Origin: Clusia tigrina
Lineage: Eukaryota; Arthropoda; Insecta; Diptera; Clusiidae
Reading direction: 5' to 3'
DNA: 64,000 bases
Assembly (NCBI GenBank): GCA_920105625.2
Contig: OV050033.1
Span: forward strand, 89,158,280-89,222,279
The notes below the pieces were generated by a model. It made no database searches. It saw only the letters and a list, made by a program, of their open reading frames with translations, and was not told the DNA's origin. Shown in pieces: positions 51,101 through 64,000 of this stretch; position 1 is the stretch's first letter; every line of letters begins with the position of its first letter. The translations under genes were made by a program, and so were the position numbers.

Positions 51101-54100
51101 CACCTATCAAAGTTTGCAACATACAAATGCTTGTAACTTTTTACTGGAGCGTCAAAAGACCTTGAAATTTTGTAACAATAAAGTACTCGAGCCTCTTGTC
51201 AATTTAAGCTATCGCTCAAAGCTATGATTCCCTTGAGTCCCAAATCAAACACTGACAAAACTTCAAATGGCCCTAACTTCTATACGGTACGTCCTACACC
51301 TATCAAAGTTTGCAACATACAAATGCTTGTAACTTTTTACGGGAGCGTCATAAAACCTTGAAATTTTGAAACAATAAAGTACGCGAGCCTCTTGACAATT
51401 TAAGTAATCGCTCAAAGCTATGCTAACCTTGAGTCCCAAATCAAACGCTGATAAAACTTCAAATGGCCCTAACTTCTATACGGTACGTCCTACACTATCA
51501 AAGTTTCCAACATACAAATACATGTAACTTTTTACTGGAGCGTCATAAAACCTTGAAATTGTGTAACAATAAAGTACTCGACCCTCTTGTCAATTTAAGC
51601 TATCGCTCAAAGCTAAGCTGCCCTTGAGTTCCAAATCAAACACTGATAAAACTTCAAATGGCCCTAACTTCTATACAGTACGTCCTACACCTATCAAAGT
51701 TTGCAACATACAAATGCTTGTAACTTTTTGATGGAGCGTCATAAAACATTGAAATTTTGTAACAATAAAGTACTCGAGCCTCTTGTCAATTTAAGCTATC
51801 GCTCAAAGCTATGCTGCCCTTGAGTCCCAAATCAAACACTGATAAAGCTTCAAATGGCCCCAACTTCTATACGGTAAGTCCTACACCTATCAAAGTTTGC
51901 AACATACAAATGCTTGTAACTTTTTACTGGAGCGTCAAAAGACCTTGACATTTTGTAACAATAAAGTACTCGAGCCTCTTGTCAATTTAAGCTATCGCTC
52001 AAAGCTATGATACCCTTGAGTCCCAAATCAAACACTGACAAAACTTCAAATGGCCCTAACTTCTATACGGTACGTCCTACACCTATCAAAGTTTGCAACA
52101 TACAAATGCTTGTAACTTTTTACTGGAGCGTCAAAAAACCTTGAAATTTTGTGACAATAAAGTACTCGAGCCTCTTGTCAATTTAAGCTATCGCTCAAAG
52201 CTATGATACCCTTGAGTCCCAAATCAAACACTGATAAAACTTCAAATGAACCTAACTTCTATACGGTACGTCCTACACCTATCAAAGTTTGCAACGTACA
52301 AATGCTTGTAACTTTTTACTGGAGCGTCATAAAACCTTGAAAATTTGTAACAATAAAGTACACGAGCCCCTTGTCAATTTGAGCTATCGCTCAAAGCTAT
52401 GCTACTCTTGAGTCCCAAATCAAACACTGATAAATACTTTAATGGCCCTAACTTCTATACGGTACATCCTACACCTATCAAAGTTTGCAACATACAAATA
52501 CTTGTAACTTTTTACTGGAGCGTCATAAAACCTTGAAATTTTGTAACAATAAAATACTCGAGCCTCTTGTCAATTTAAGCTATCGCTCAAAGCTATGCTA
52601 CCCTTGAGTCCCAATTTAAACACTGATAAAACTTCAAATGGCCCTAACTTCTATATAGTACGTCCTACACCTATCAAAGTTTGCAACGTACAAATGGTTG
52701 TAACTTTTTACTGGAGCGTCAAAAAACCTTGAAATTTAGTAACAATAAAGTACTCGAGCCTCTTGTCAATTTAAGCTATCGCTCAAAGCTATGCTACCCT
52801 TGAGTCCCAAATCAAACACTGATAAAACTTCAAATGAACCTAACTTCTATACGGTACGTCCTACACCTATCAAAGTTTGCAACATACAAATGCTTGTAAC
52901 TTTTTACTGGAGCGTCATAAAACCTTGAAAATTTGTAACAATAAAGTACACGAGCCCCTTGTCAATTTGAGCTATCGCTCAAAGCTATGCTACTCTTGAG
53001 TCCGAAAGCAAACACTGATAAAACTTCAAATGGCCCTAACTTCTATACGGTACATCCTACACCTATCAAAGTTTGCAACATACAAATGCTTGTAACTTTT
53101 TACTGGAGCGTCATAAAACCTTGAAATTTTGTAACAATAAAATACTCGAGCCTCTTGTCAATTTAAGCTATCGCTCAAAGCTATGCTACCCTTGAGTCCC
53201 AATTCAAACACTGATAAAACTTCAAATGGCCCTAACTTCTATATAGTACGTCCTACACCTATCAAAGTTTGCAACATACAAATGCTTGTAGCTTTTTACT
53301 GGAGCATCATAAAACCTTGAAATTTTGTTACAATAAAGTACTCGAGCCTCTTGTCAATTTAAGCTATCGCTCAAAGCTATGCTACCCGTGAGTCCCAAAT
53401 CAAACACTGATAAAACTTCAAATGGCCCTAACTTCTATACGGTACGTCCTACACCTATCAAAGTTTGCAATATACAAATGCTTGTAACTTTTTACTGAAG
53501 CGTCATAAAACCTTGAAATTTTGTAACAATAAAGTACTCGAGCCTCTTGTCAATTTAAGCTATCGCTCAAAGCTATTCTACCCTTGAGTCCCAAATGAAA
53601 CACTGATAAAACTTCAAATGGCCCTAACTTCTATATGGTACGTCCAACACCTATCAAAGTTTGCAACAAAGGAATGCTTGCAACTTTTTACTGGAGCGTC
53701 ATAAAACCTTGAAATCTTGTAACAATAATGTGCTCGAGCCTCTTATAAATTTAAGCTATCGCTCAAAGCTATGCTACCCTTGAGTCCCAAATCAAACACT
53801 GATAAAACTTCAAATGGCCCTAACTTCTACATGGTACGTCCTACACCTATCAAAGTTTGCAACATACAAATGCTTGTAACTTTTTACTGGAGCGTCATAA
53901 AACCTTGAAATTTTGTAACAAGAAAGTACTCGAGCCTGTTGTCAATTTAAGCTATCGCTCAAAGCTATGATACCCTTGAGTCCCAAATCAAACACTGACA
54001 AAACTTCAAATGGCCCTAACTTCTATACGGTACGTCCTACACCTATCAAAGTTTGCAACATACAAATGCTTGTAACTTTTTACTGGAGCGTCAAAAGACC

Positions 54101-57100
54101 TTGAAATTTTGTAACAATAAAGTACTCGAGCCTCTTGTCAATTTAAGCTATCGCTCAAAGCTATGATACCCTTGAGTCCCAAATCAAACACTGACAAAAC
54201 TTCAAATGGCCCTAACTTCTATACGGTACGTCCTACACCTATCAAAGTTTGCAACATACAAATGCTTGTAACTTTTTACTGGAGCGTCAAAAAACCTTGA
54301 AATTTTGTGACAATAAAGTACTCGAGCCTCTTGTCAATTTAAGCTATCGCTCAAAGCTATGATACCCTTGAGTCCCAAATCAAACACTGATAAAACTTCA
54401 AATGAACCTAACTTCTATACGGTACGTCCTACACCTATCAAAGTTTGCAACGTACAAATGCTTGTAACTTCTTACTGGAGCGTCATAAAACCTTGAAAAT
54501 TTGTAACAATAAAGTACACGAGCCCCTTGTCAATTTGAGCTATCGCTCAAAGCTATGCTACTCTTGAGTCCCAAATCAAACACTGATAAATACTTTAATG
54601 GCCCTAACTTCTATACGGTACATCCTACACCTATCACAGTTTGCAACATACAAATGCTTGTAACTTTTTACTGGAGCGTCATAAAACCTTGAAATTTTGT
54701 AACAATAAAATACTCGAGCCTCTTGTCAATTTAAGCTATCGCTCAAAGCTATGCTACCCTTGAGTCCCAATTTAAACACTGATAAAACTTCAAATGGCCC
54801 TAACTTCTATATAGTACGTCCTACACCTATCAAAGTTTGCAACGTACAAATGGTTGTAACTTTTTACTGGAGCGTCAAAAAACCTTGAAATTTAGTAACA
54901 ATAAAGTACTCGAGCCTCTTGTCAATTTAAGCTATCGCTCAAAGCTATGCTACCCTTGAGTCCCAAATCAAACACTGATAAAACTTCAAATGAACCTAAC
55001 TTCTATACGGTACGTCCTACACCTATCAAAGTTTGCAACATACAAATGCTTGTAACTTTTTACTGGAGCGTCATAAAACCTTGAAAATTTGTAACAATAA
55101 AGTACACGAGCCCCTTGTCAATTTGAGCTATCGCTCAAAGCTATGCTACTCTTGAGTCCGAAAGCAAACACTGATAAAACTTCAAATGGCCCTAACTTCT
55201 ATACGGTACATCCTACACCTATCAAAGTTTGCAACATACAAATGCTTGTAACTTTTTACTGGAGCGTCATAAAACCTTGAAATTTTGTAACAATAAAATA
55301 CTCGAGCCTCTTGTCAATTTAAGCTATCGCTCAAAGCTATGCTACCCTTGAGTCCCAATTTAAACACTGATAAAACTTCAAATGGCCCTAACTTCTATAT
55401 AGTACGTCCTACACCTATCAAAGTTTGCAACATACAAATGCTTGTAACTTTTTACTGGAGCATCATAAAACCTTGAAATTTTGTTACAATAAAGTACTCG
55501 AGCCTCTTGTCAATTTAAGCTATCGCTCAAAGCTATGCTACCCTTGAGTCCCAAATCACACACTGATAAAACTTCAAATGGCCCTAACTTCTATACGGTA
55601 CGTCCTACACCTATCAAAGTTTGCAACATACAAATGCTTGTAACTTTTTACTGGAGCGTCAAAAAACCTTGAAATTTCGTAACAATAAAGTACTCGAGCC
55701 TCTTGTCAATTTAAGCTATCGCTCAAAGCTATGCTACCCTTGAGTCCCAAATCAAACACTGATAAAACTTCAAATGAACCTAACTTCTATACGGTACGTC
55801 CTACACCTATCAAAGTTTGCAACGTACAAATGGTTGTAATTTTTACTGGAGCGTCATAAAACCTTGAAAATTTGTAACAATAAAGTACACGAGCCCCATG
55901 TCAATTTGAGCTATCGCTCAAAGCTATGCTTCTCTTGAGTCCCAAATCAAACACTGATAAATACTTTAATGGCCCTAACTTCTATACGGTACATCCTACA
56001 CCTATCAAAGTTTGCAACATACAAATGCTTGTAACTTTTTACTGGAGCGTCATAAAACCTTGAAATTTTGTAACAATAAAATACTCGAGCCTCTTGTCAA
56101 TTTAAGCTATCGCTCAAAGCTATGCTACCCTTGAGTCCCAATTCAAACACTGATAAAACTTCAAATGGCCCTAACTTCTATATAGTACGTCCTACACCTA
56201 TCAAAGTTTGCAACATACAAATGCTTGTAGCTTTTTACTGGAGCATCATAAAACCTTGAAAATTTGTTACAATAAAGTACTCGAGCCTCTTGTCAATTTA
56301 AGCTATCGCTCAAAGCTATGCTACCCGTGAGTCCCAAATCAAACACTGATAAAACTTCAAATGGCCCTAACTTCTATACGGTACATCCTACACGTATCAA
56401 AGTTTGCAACATACAAATGCTTGTAACTTTTTACTGAAGCGTCATAAAACCTTGAAATTTTGTAACAATAAAGTACTCGAGCCTCTTGTCAATTTAAGCT
56501 ATCGCTCAAAGCTATTCTACCCTTGAGTCCCAAATGAAACACTGATAAAACTTCAAATGGCCCTAACTTCTATATGGTACGTCCAACACCTATCAAAGTT
56601 TGCAACAAAGGAATGCTTGCAACTTTTTACTGGAGCGTCATAAAACCTTGAAATCTTGTAACAATAATGTGCTCGAGCCTCTTATAAATTTAAGCTATCG
56701 CTCAAAGCTATGCTACCCTTGAGTCCCAAATCAAACACTGATAAAACTTCAAATGGCCCTAACTTCTACATGGTACGTCCTACACCTATCAAAGTTTGCA
56801 ACATACAAATGCTTGTAACTTTTTACTGGAGCGTCATAAAACCTTGAAATTTTGTAACAAGAAAGTACTCGAGCCTGTTGTCAATTTGAGCTATCGCTCG
56901 AAGCTATGCTACCCTTGAGTCCCACATCAAACACTGATAAATCTTCAAATGGCCCTAACTTCTATACGGTACGTCCTACACCTATCAAAGTTTGCAACAT
57001 ACAAATTCTTGTAACTTTTTACTGGAGCATCATAAAACCTTGAAATTTTGTTACAATAAAGTACTCGAGCCTCTTGTCAATTTAAGCTATCGCTCAAAGC

Positions 57101-57400
57101 TATGCTACCCGTGAGTCCCAAATCAAACACTGATAAAACTTCAAATGGCCCTAACTTCTATATGGTACGTCCTACACCTATCAAAGTTTGCAACATACAA
57201 ATGCTTGTAACTTTTTACTGAAGCGTCATAAAACCTTGAAATTTTGTAACAATAAAGTACTCGAGCCTCTTGTCAATTTAAGCTATCGCTCAAAGCTATT
57301 CTACCCTTGAGTCCCAAATGAAACACTGATAAAACTTCAAATGGCCCTAACTTCTATATGGTACGTCCAACACCTATCAAAGTTTGCAACAAAGGAATGC
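48140..57400. repeat. Nested higher-order repeats (offsets 2,940, 2,156 and 3,331 bp)
   Basis: AGGAATGCTTGC is at 50731, 53670 and 56609 (offset 2,939 each) and at 57393 (784 more, four monomers). TGCTTGTAGC is near 50344, 53284 and 56224 (2,940). AACGTACAAATGCTTG is near 48963, 52293 and 54449 (3,330 and 2,156). ACACTATCAAAGTTTCC is at 48161 and 51492 (3,331). Offsets of 2,940 and 2,156 are exactly 15 and 11 monomers and differ by four, so the copies differ by whole-unit insertions. Confidence 0.84.
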
Positions 57401-58149
57401 TTGCAACTTTTTACTGGAGCGTCATAAAACCTTGAAATCTTGTAACAATAATGTGCTCGAGCCTCTTATAAATTTAAGCTATCGCTCAAAGCTAAGCTGC
57501 CCTTGAGTTCCAAATCAAACACTGATAAAACTTCAAATGGCCCTAACTTCTATACAGTACGTCCTGCACCTATCAAAGTTTGCAACATACAAATGCTTGT
57601 AACTTTTTGCTGGAGCGTCATAAAACTTTGAAATTTTGTAACAATAAAGTACTCGAGCCTCTTGTCAATTTAAGCTATCGATCAAAGCTATGCTGCCCTT
57701 GAGTCCCAAATCAAACACTGATAAAGCTTCAAATGGCCCCAACTTCTATACGGTAAGTCCTACACCTATCAAAGTTTGCAACATACAAATGCTTGTAACT
57801 TTTTACTGGAGCGTCAAAAGACCTTGAAATTTTGTGACAATAAAGTACTCGAGCCTCTTGTCAATTTAAGCTATCGCTCAAAGCTATGATACCCTTGAGT
57901 CCCAAATCAAATACTGATAAAGCTTCAAATGGCCCTAACTTCTATACGGTACGTCCTACACCTATCAAAGTATGCAACATACAAATGCTGGTAACTTTTT
58001 ACTGGAGCGTCATAAAACATTGAAATTTTGTAACAAGAAAGTACTCGAGCCTGTTGTCAATTTGGGCTATCGCTCACAGCCATGCTACCCTTGAGTCCCA
58101 AATCAAACACTGATAAATCTTCAAATGGCCCTAACTTCTATACGGTACG

Positions 58150-61100
58150 TCCTACACCTATCAAAGTTTCCAACATACAAATGCTTGTAACTTTTTATTG
58201 GAGCGTCATAAAAGCTTGAAATTTTGTAACAATAAGGTACTCGAGCCTCTTGTCAATTTAAGCTATCGCTCAAAGCTATGCTGCCCTTGAGTCCCAAATC
58301 AAACACTGATAAAACTTCAAGTGGCCCCTACTGCTATACGGTACGTCCTACACCTATCAAAGTTTGCAACATACAAATGCTTGTAACTTTTTACTGGAGC
58401 GTCATAAAACCTTGAATTTTTGTAACAAAAAAGTACTCGAGCCTCTTGTCAATTTAAGCAATCGCTCAAAGCTATGCTACCCTTGATTCCCAAATCAAAC
58501 ACTAACAAAACTTCAAATGGCCCTAACCTCTATTCGGTACGTCCTACACCTATCAAAGTTTGCATCATACAAATGCTTGTAACTTTTTACTGGAGCGTCA
58601 TAAAACCTTGAAGTTTTGTAACAATAAAGTACTCGAGCCTCTTGTCAATTTAAGCTATCGCTCAAAGCTATGCTACCCGTGAGTCCCAAATCAAACACTG
58701 ATAAAACTTCAAACGGCCCTAACTTCTATACGGTACGTCCTACACCTCTCAAAGTTTGCAACATACAAATGCTTGTAACTTTTTACTGGAGCATCATAAA
58801 ACCTTGAAATTTTGTAACAATAAAGTACTCGAGCCTCTTGTCAATTTAAGCTATCGCTCAAAGCTATGCTACCCGTGAGTCCCAAATCAAACACTGATAA
58901 AACTTCAAACGGCCCTAACTTCTATACGGTACGTCCTACACCTATCAAAGTTTGCAACATACAAACATACAAGCTTGTAACTTTTTACTGAAGCGTCATA
59001 AAACGTTGAAATTTTGTAACAATAAAGTACTCGAGCCTCTTGTCAATTTAAGCTATCGCTCAAAGCTATTCTACCCTTGAGTCCCAAATGAAACACTGAT
59101 AAAACTTCAAATGGCCCTAACTTCTATATGGTACGTCCAACACCTATCAAAGTTTGCAACAAAGGAATGCTTGCAACTTTTTACTGGAGAGTCATAAAAC
59201 CTTGAAATTTGTAACAATAAAGCACTCGAGCCTCTTATAAATTTAAGCTATCGCTCAAAGCTATGCTACCCTTGAGTCCCAAATCAAACGCTGATAAAAC
59301 TTCAAATTGCCCTAACTTCTATACGGTACGTCCTACACCTATCAAAGTTTGCAACATACAAATGCTTGTAACTTTTTACTGAAGCGTCATAAAACGTTGA
59401 AATTTTGTAACAATAAAGTACTCGAGCCTCTTGTCAATTTAAGCTATCGCTCAAAGCTATTCTACCCTTGAGTCCCAAATGAAACACTGATAAAACTTCA
59501 AATAGCCCTAACTTCTACATGGTACGTCCTACACCTATCAAAGTTTGCAACATACAAATGCTTGTAACTTTTTACTGGAGCGTCATAAAACCTTGAAATT
59601 TTGAAACAATAAAGTACGCGAGCCTCTTGACAATTTAAGTAATCGCTCAAAGGTATGCTACCCTTGAGTCCCAAAACAAACGCTTATAAAACTTCAAATG
59701 GCCCTAACTTCTATACGGTACGTCCTACACCTATCAAAGTTTGCAACTTACAAATGCTTGTAACTTTTTACTGGAGCGTCATAAAACCTTGAAATTTTGT
59801 AACAAGAAAGTACTCGAGCCTGTTGTCAATTTGAGCTATCGCTCAAAGCTATGCTACCCTTGAGTCCCAAACTAAACACTGATAAATCTTCAAATGGCCC
59901 TAACTTCTATACGGTACGTGCTACACGTATCAAAGTTTGCAACATACAAATTCTTGTAACTTTTTACTGGAGCGTCATAAAACCTTGAAATTTTGTAACA
60001 ATAAAGCACTCGAGCCTCTTGTCAATTTAAACTATCGTTAAAAGCTACGGTATCCTTAAGTCCCAAATCAAACACTGATAAAACTTCAAATGGCCCTAGC
60101 TTCTATACGGTACGTCCTACACCTATCAAAGTTTCCAACAAACAAATGCTTGTAACTTTTTACTGGAGCGTCATAAAACCTTGAAATTGTGTAACAATAA
60201 AGTACTCGACCCTCTTGTCAATTTAAGCTATCGCTCAAAGCTAAGCTGCCCTTGAGTCCCAAATCAAACACTGATAAAACTTCGAATGGCCCTAACTTCT
60301 ATACAGTAGTTCAAAGTTTGCAACATACAAATGCTTGTAACTTTTTGCTGGAGCGTCATAAAACATTGAAATTTTGTAACAATAAAGTACTCGAGCCTCT
60401 TGTCAATTTAAGCTATCGCTCAAAGCTATGCTGCCCTTGAGTCCCAAATCAAACACTGATAAAGCTTCAAATGGCCCCAACTTCTATACGGTAAGTCCTA
60501 CACCTATCAAAGTTTGCAACATACAAATGCTTGTAAGTTTTTACTGGAGCGTCAAAAGACCTTGAAATTTTGTAACAATAAAGTACTCGAGCCTCTTGTC
60601 AATTTAAGCTATCGCTCAAAGCTATGATACCCTTGAGTCCCAAATCAAACACTGACAAAACTTCAAATGGCCCTAACTTCTATACGGTACGTCCTACACC
60701 TATCAAAGTTTGCAACATACAAATGCTTGTAACTTTTTACTGGAGCGTCAAAAAACCTTGAAATTTTGTAACAATAAAGTACTCGAGCCTCTTGTCAATT
60801 TAAGCTATCGCTCAAAGCTATGATACCCTTGAGTCCCAAATCAAACACTGATAAAGCTTCAAATGGCCCTAACTTCTATACGGTACGTCCTACACCTATC
60901 AAAGTTTGCAACATACAAATGCTGGTAACTTTTTACTGGAGCGTCATAAAACATTGAAATTTTGTAACAAGAAAGTACTCGAGCCTGTTGTCAATTTAAG
61001 CTATCGCTCAAAGCTATGATACCCTTGAGTCCCAAATCAAACACTGATAAAGCTTCAAATGGCCCTAACTTCTATACGGTACGTCCTACACCTATCAAAG

Positions 61101-61850
61101 TTTGCAACATACAAATGCTGGTAACTTTTTACTGGAGCGTCATAAAACATTGAAATTTTGTAACAAGAAAGTACTCGAGCCTGTTGTCAATTTGAGCTAT
61201 CGCTCACAGCCATGCTACCCTTGAGTCCCAAATCAAACACTGATAAAACTTCAAATGGCCCTAACTTCTATACGGTACGTCCTACACCTATCAAAATTTC
61301 CAACATACAAATGCTTGTAACTTTTTATTGGAGCGTCATAAAAGCTTGAAATTTTGTAACAATAAGGTACTCGAGCCTCTTGTCAATTTAAGCTATCGCT
61401 CAAAGCTATGCTGCCCTTGAGTCCCAAATCAAACACTGATAAAACTTCAAATGGCCCCTACTTCTATACGGTACGTCCTACACCTATCAAAGTTTGCAAC
61501 ATACAAATGCTTGTAACTTTTTACTGGAGCGTCATAAAACCTTGAATTTTTGTAACAAAAAAGTACTCGAGCCTCTTGTCAATTTAAGCAATCGCTCAAA
61601 GCTATGCTACCCTTGATTCCCAAATCAAACAATGACAAAACTTCAAATGGCCCTAACCTCTATTCGGTACGTCCTACACCTATCAAAGTTTGCTTCATAC
61701 AAATGCTTGTAACTTTTTACTGGAGCGTCATAAAACCTTGAAATTTTGTAACAATAAAGTACTCGAGCCTCTTGTCAATTTAAGCTATCGCTCAAAGCTA
61801 TGCTACCCTTGATTCCCTAATCAAACACTGATAAAATTTCATATGGCCCT
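58150..61850. repeat. Paired segments 3,130 bp apart
   Basis: AATAAGGTACTCGAGCC is at 58231 and 61361, and TATTCGGTACG is near 58533 and 61663. Both offsets are 3,130 bp (16 monomers less 6 bp). A truncated unit lacking about 11 bp lies between them at 60309, and a small duplication ACATACAAACATACAAG lies near 58964. Confidence 0.78.
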
Positions 61851-62329
61851 AACTTGTATACGGTACGTCCTACACCTATCAAAGTTTGCAACATACAAAT
61901 GCTTGTAACTTTTTACTGGAGCGTCATAAATCCTTGAAATTTTGTAACAATAAAGCACTCGAGCCTCTTGTCAATTTAATCTATCGTTCAAAGCTACGCT
62001 ACCCTTAAGTCCCAAATCAAACACTGATAAAACTTCAAATGGCCCTAGCCTCTATACGGTACGTCCTACACCTATCAAAGTTTCCAACATACAAATGCAT
62101 GTAACTTTTTACTGGAGCGTCATAAAACCTTGAAATTTTGTAACAATAAAGTAATCGACCCTCTTGTCAATTTAAGCTATCGCTCAAAGCTAAGCTGCCC
62201 TTGAGTCCCAAATCAAACACTGATAAAACTTCAAATGGCCCCAACTTCTATACGGTACGTCCTACACCTATCAAAGTTTGCAACATACAAATGCTTGTAA
62301 CTTTTTACTGGAGCGTCATAAAACCTTGC

Positions 62330-64000
62330 AATTTTGTAACAATAAAGTACTCGCGCCTTTTGTCAATTTAAGCTATCGCTCAAAGCTATGCTACCCTTGA
62401 GTCCCAAATCAAACACTGATAAAACTTCAAATGGCCCTAACTTCTATACGGTACGTCCTACACCTATCAAAGTTTGCAACATACAAATGCTTGTAACTTT
62501 TTGCTTTAGCGTCATAAAACATTGAAATTTTGTAACAATAAAGTACTCGAGCCTCTTGTCAATTTAAGCTATCGCTCAAAGCTATGCTGCCCTTGAGTCC
62601 CAAATCAAACACAGATAAACTTCAAATGGCCCCAACTTCTATACGGTAGGTCCTACACCTATCAAAGTTTGCAACATACAAATGCTTGTAACTTTTTGCT
62701 GGAGCGTCATAAAACATTGAAATTTTGTAACAATAAAGTACTCGAGCCTCTTGCCAATTTAAGCTATCGCTCAAAGCTATGCTGCCCTTGAGTCCCAAAT
62801 CAAACACTGATAAAACTTCAAAAGGCCCCAACTTCTATACGGTAGGTCCTACACCTATCAAAGTTTGCAACATACAAATGCTTGTAACTTTTTACTGGAG
62901 CGTCAAAAAACCTTGAAATTTTGTAACAATAAAGTACTCGAGCCTTTTGTCAATTTAAGCTATCGCTCAAAGCTATGATACCTTTGAGTCCCAAATCAAA
63001 CACTGACAAAACTTCAAATAGCCCTAACTTCTATACGGTACGTCCTGCACCTATCAAAGTTTGCAACATACAAATGCTTGTAACTTTTTACTGGAGCGTC
63101 AAAAAACCTTGAAATTTTGTAACAATAAAGAACTCGAGCCTCTTGTCAATTTAAGCTATCGCTCAAAGCTATGATATCCTTGAGTCCCAAATCAAACATT
63201 GATAAAGCTTCAAATGGCCCTAGCTTCTATACGGTACGTCCTACACCTATCAAAGTTTGCAACGTACAAATGCTTGTAACTTTTTACTAGAGCGTCATAA
63301 AATCTTGAAATTTTGTAACAAGAAAGTACTCGAGCCTGTTGTCAATTTGAGCTATCGCTCAAAGCTATGCTACCCTTGAGTCCCAAACCAAACACTGATA
63401 AATCTTCAAATGGCCCTAACTTCTATACGGTACGTGCTACACGTATCAAAGTTTGCAACATACAAATTCTTGTAACTTTTTACTGGAGCGTCATAAAACC
63501 TTGAAATTTTGTAACAATAAAGCACTCGAGCCTCTTGTCAATTTAAGCTATCGTTAAAAGCTACGGTATCCTTAAGTCCCAAATCAAACACTGATAAAAC
63601 TTCAAATGGCCCTAGCTTCTATACGGTACGTCCTACACCTATCAAAGTTTCCAACATACAAATGCTTGTAACTTTTTACTGGAGCGTCATAAAACCTTGA
63701 AATTTTGTAACAATAAAGTACTCGAGCCTCTTGTTAATTTAAGCTATGGCTCAAAGCTAAGCTGCCCTTGAGTCCCAAATCAAACATCGATAAAACTTCA
63801 AATTGCCCCAACTTCTATACGGTACGTCCTACACCTATCAAAGTTTGCAACAAACAAATGCTTGTAACTTTTTACTGGAGCGTCATAAAACCTTGAAATT
63901 GTATAACAATAAAGTATTCGCGCCTCTTGTCAATTTAAGCTATAGCTCAAAGCTATGCTACCCTTGAGTCCCAAATCAAACACTGACAAAACTTCAAATG
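62330..64000. repeat. Distal copy of the 42.0-43.9 kb segment
   Basis: Partner of the segment described at 42000. It shares the GCCTTTTGTC, AACGTACAAATG and CGTTAAAAGCTACGG variants, and the GCTATAGCTCAAAG unit near 63941 corresponds to the one at about 43614. It continues past the window end. Confidence 0.8.

Larger units (their letters stand above)
31319..64000. repeat. 196-bp satellite DNA array, right part
   Basis: The same satellite in the same orientation continues to the end of the window without a gene. Monomers up to about 32.1 kb still resemble the left array, including one 213-bp unit at 31969. From there other variants dominate: CATAAAACATTGAAATT, GCTATGATACCC, GCTGCCCTTGAG and AACAAGAAAGTACTCGAGCCTG up to about 44 kb, then GCAACAAAGGAATGCTTGC and CATGCTACTCTTGAG-type units to about 59 kb. 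The array continues beyond 64000. Confidence 0.97.

Overview
The window is almost entirely one giant tandem satellite array, interrupted once by a 2,848-bp DNA transposon. It is eukaryotic: the satellite is non-coding and arranged in higher-order blocks, and the transposase gene has an apparent spliceosomal intron and an AATAAA poly(A) signal. An AT-rich genome (monomer consensus about 37% G+C by hand count) carrying a Transib-type element points to an invertebrate, most likely an insect or other arthropod. I cannot name the species. The setting looks like constitutive heterochromatin (pericentromeric, subtelomeric or a satellite block). The array runs off both ends of the window.

Layout. Positions 1-28470 are a head-to-tail satellite with a 196-bp basic monomer, all on one orientation. 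Length variants of about 213, 189 and 259 bp occur, and multi-monomer blocks are re-duplicated at offsets of about 1.96, 3.74, 5.15, 1.56 and 1.76 kb. Positions 28471-31318 are the transposon. Positions 31319-64000 are the same satellite resuming in phase, with other sub-families and re-duplications at about 2.15, 1.18, 2.14, 2.94, 2.16 and 3.13 kb, plus one segment repeated 20.3 kb away. About 310 monomers are present in total. No host gene, tRNA, rRNA or CRISPR array is visible.

The transposon is a Transib-superfamily element, the family whose transposase is the relative of vertebrate RAG1. It has 38-bp terminal inverted repeats (37/38 identical) starting CAC, a 5-bp target duplication (CACTG), and one transposase gene on the + strand. 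The protein shows the full RAG1-type catalytic signature: D307, D415 and E626, zinc residues C431/C434/H600/H605, and an upstream GRPR motif like that of the RAG1 nonamer-binding domain. A short first exon (ATG at 28741) and a 255-bp intron are predicted. A one-base frameshift in an A7 run near the 3' end separates the main frame from an acidic C-terminal tail ending at 31111. Apart from that the element looks young and nearly intact.

The only functional unit is therefore TIRs plus transposase. The transposase would be expected to bind and cut both ends of its own element. The satellite supplies a repeated landing site, because a near-identical CACTGATA target recurs in almost every monomer.
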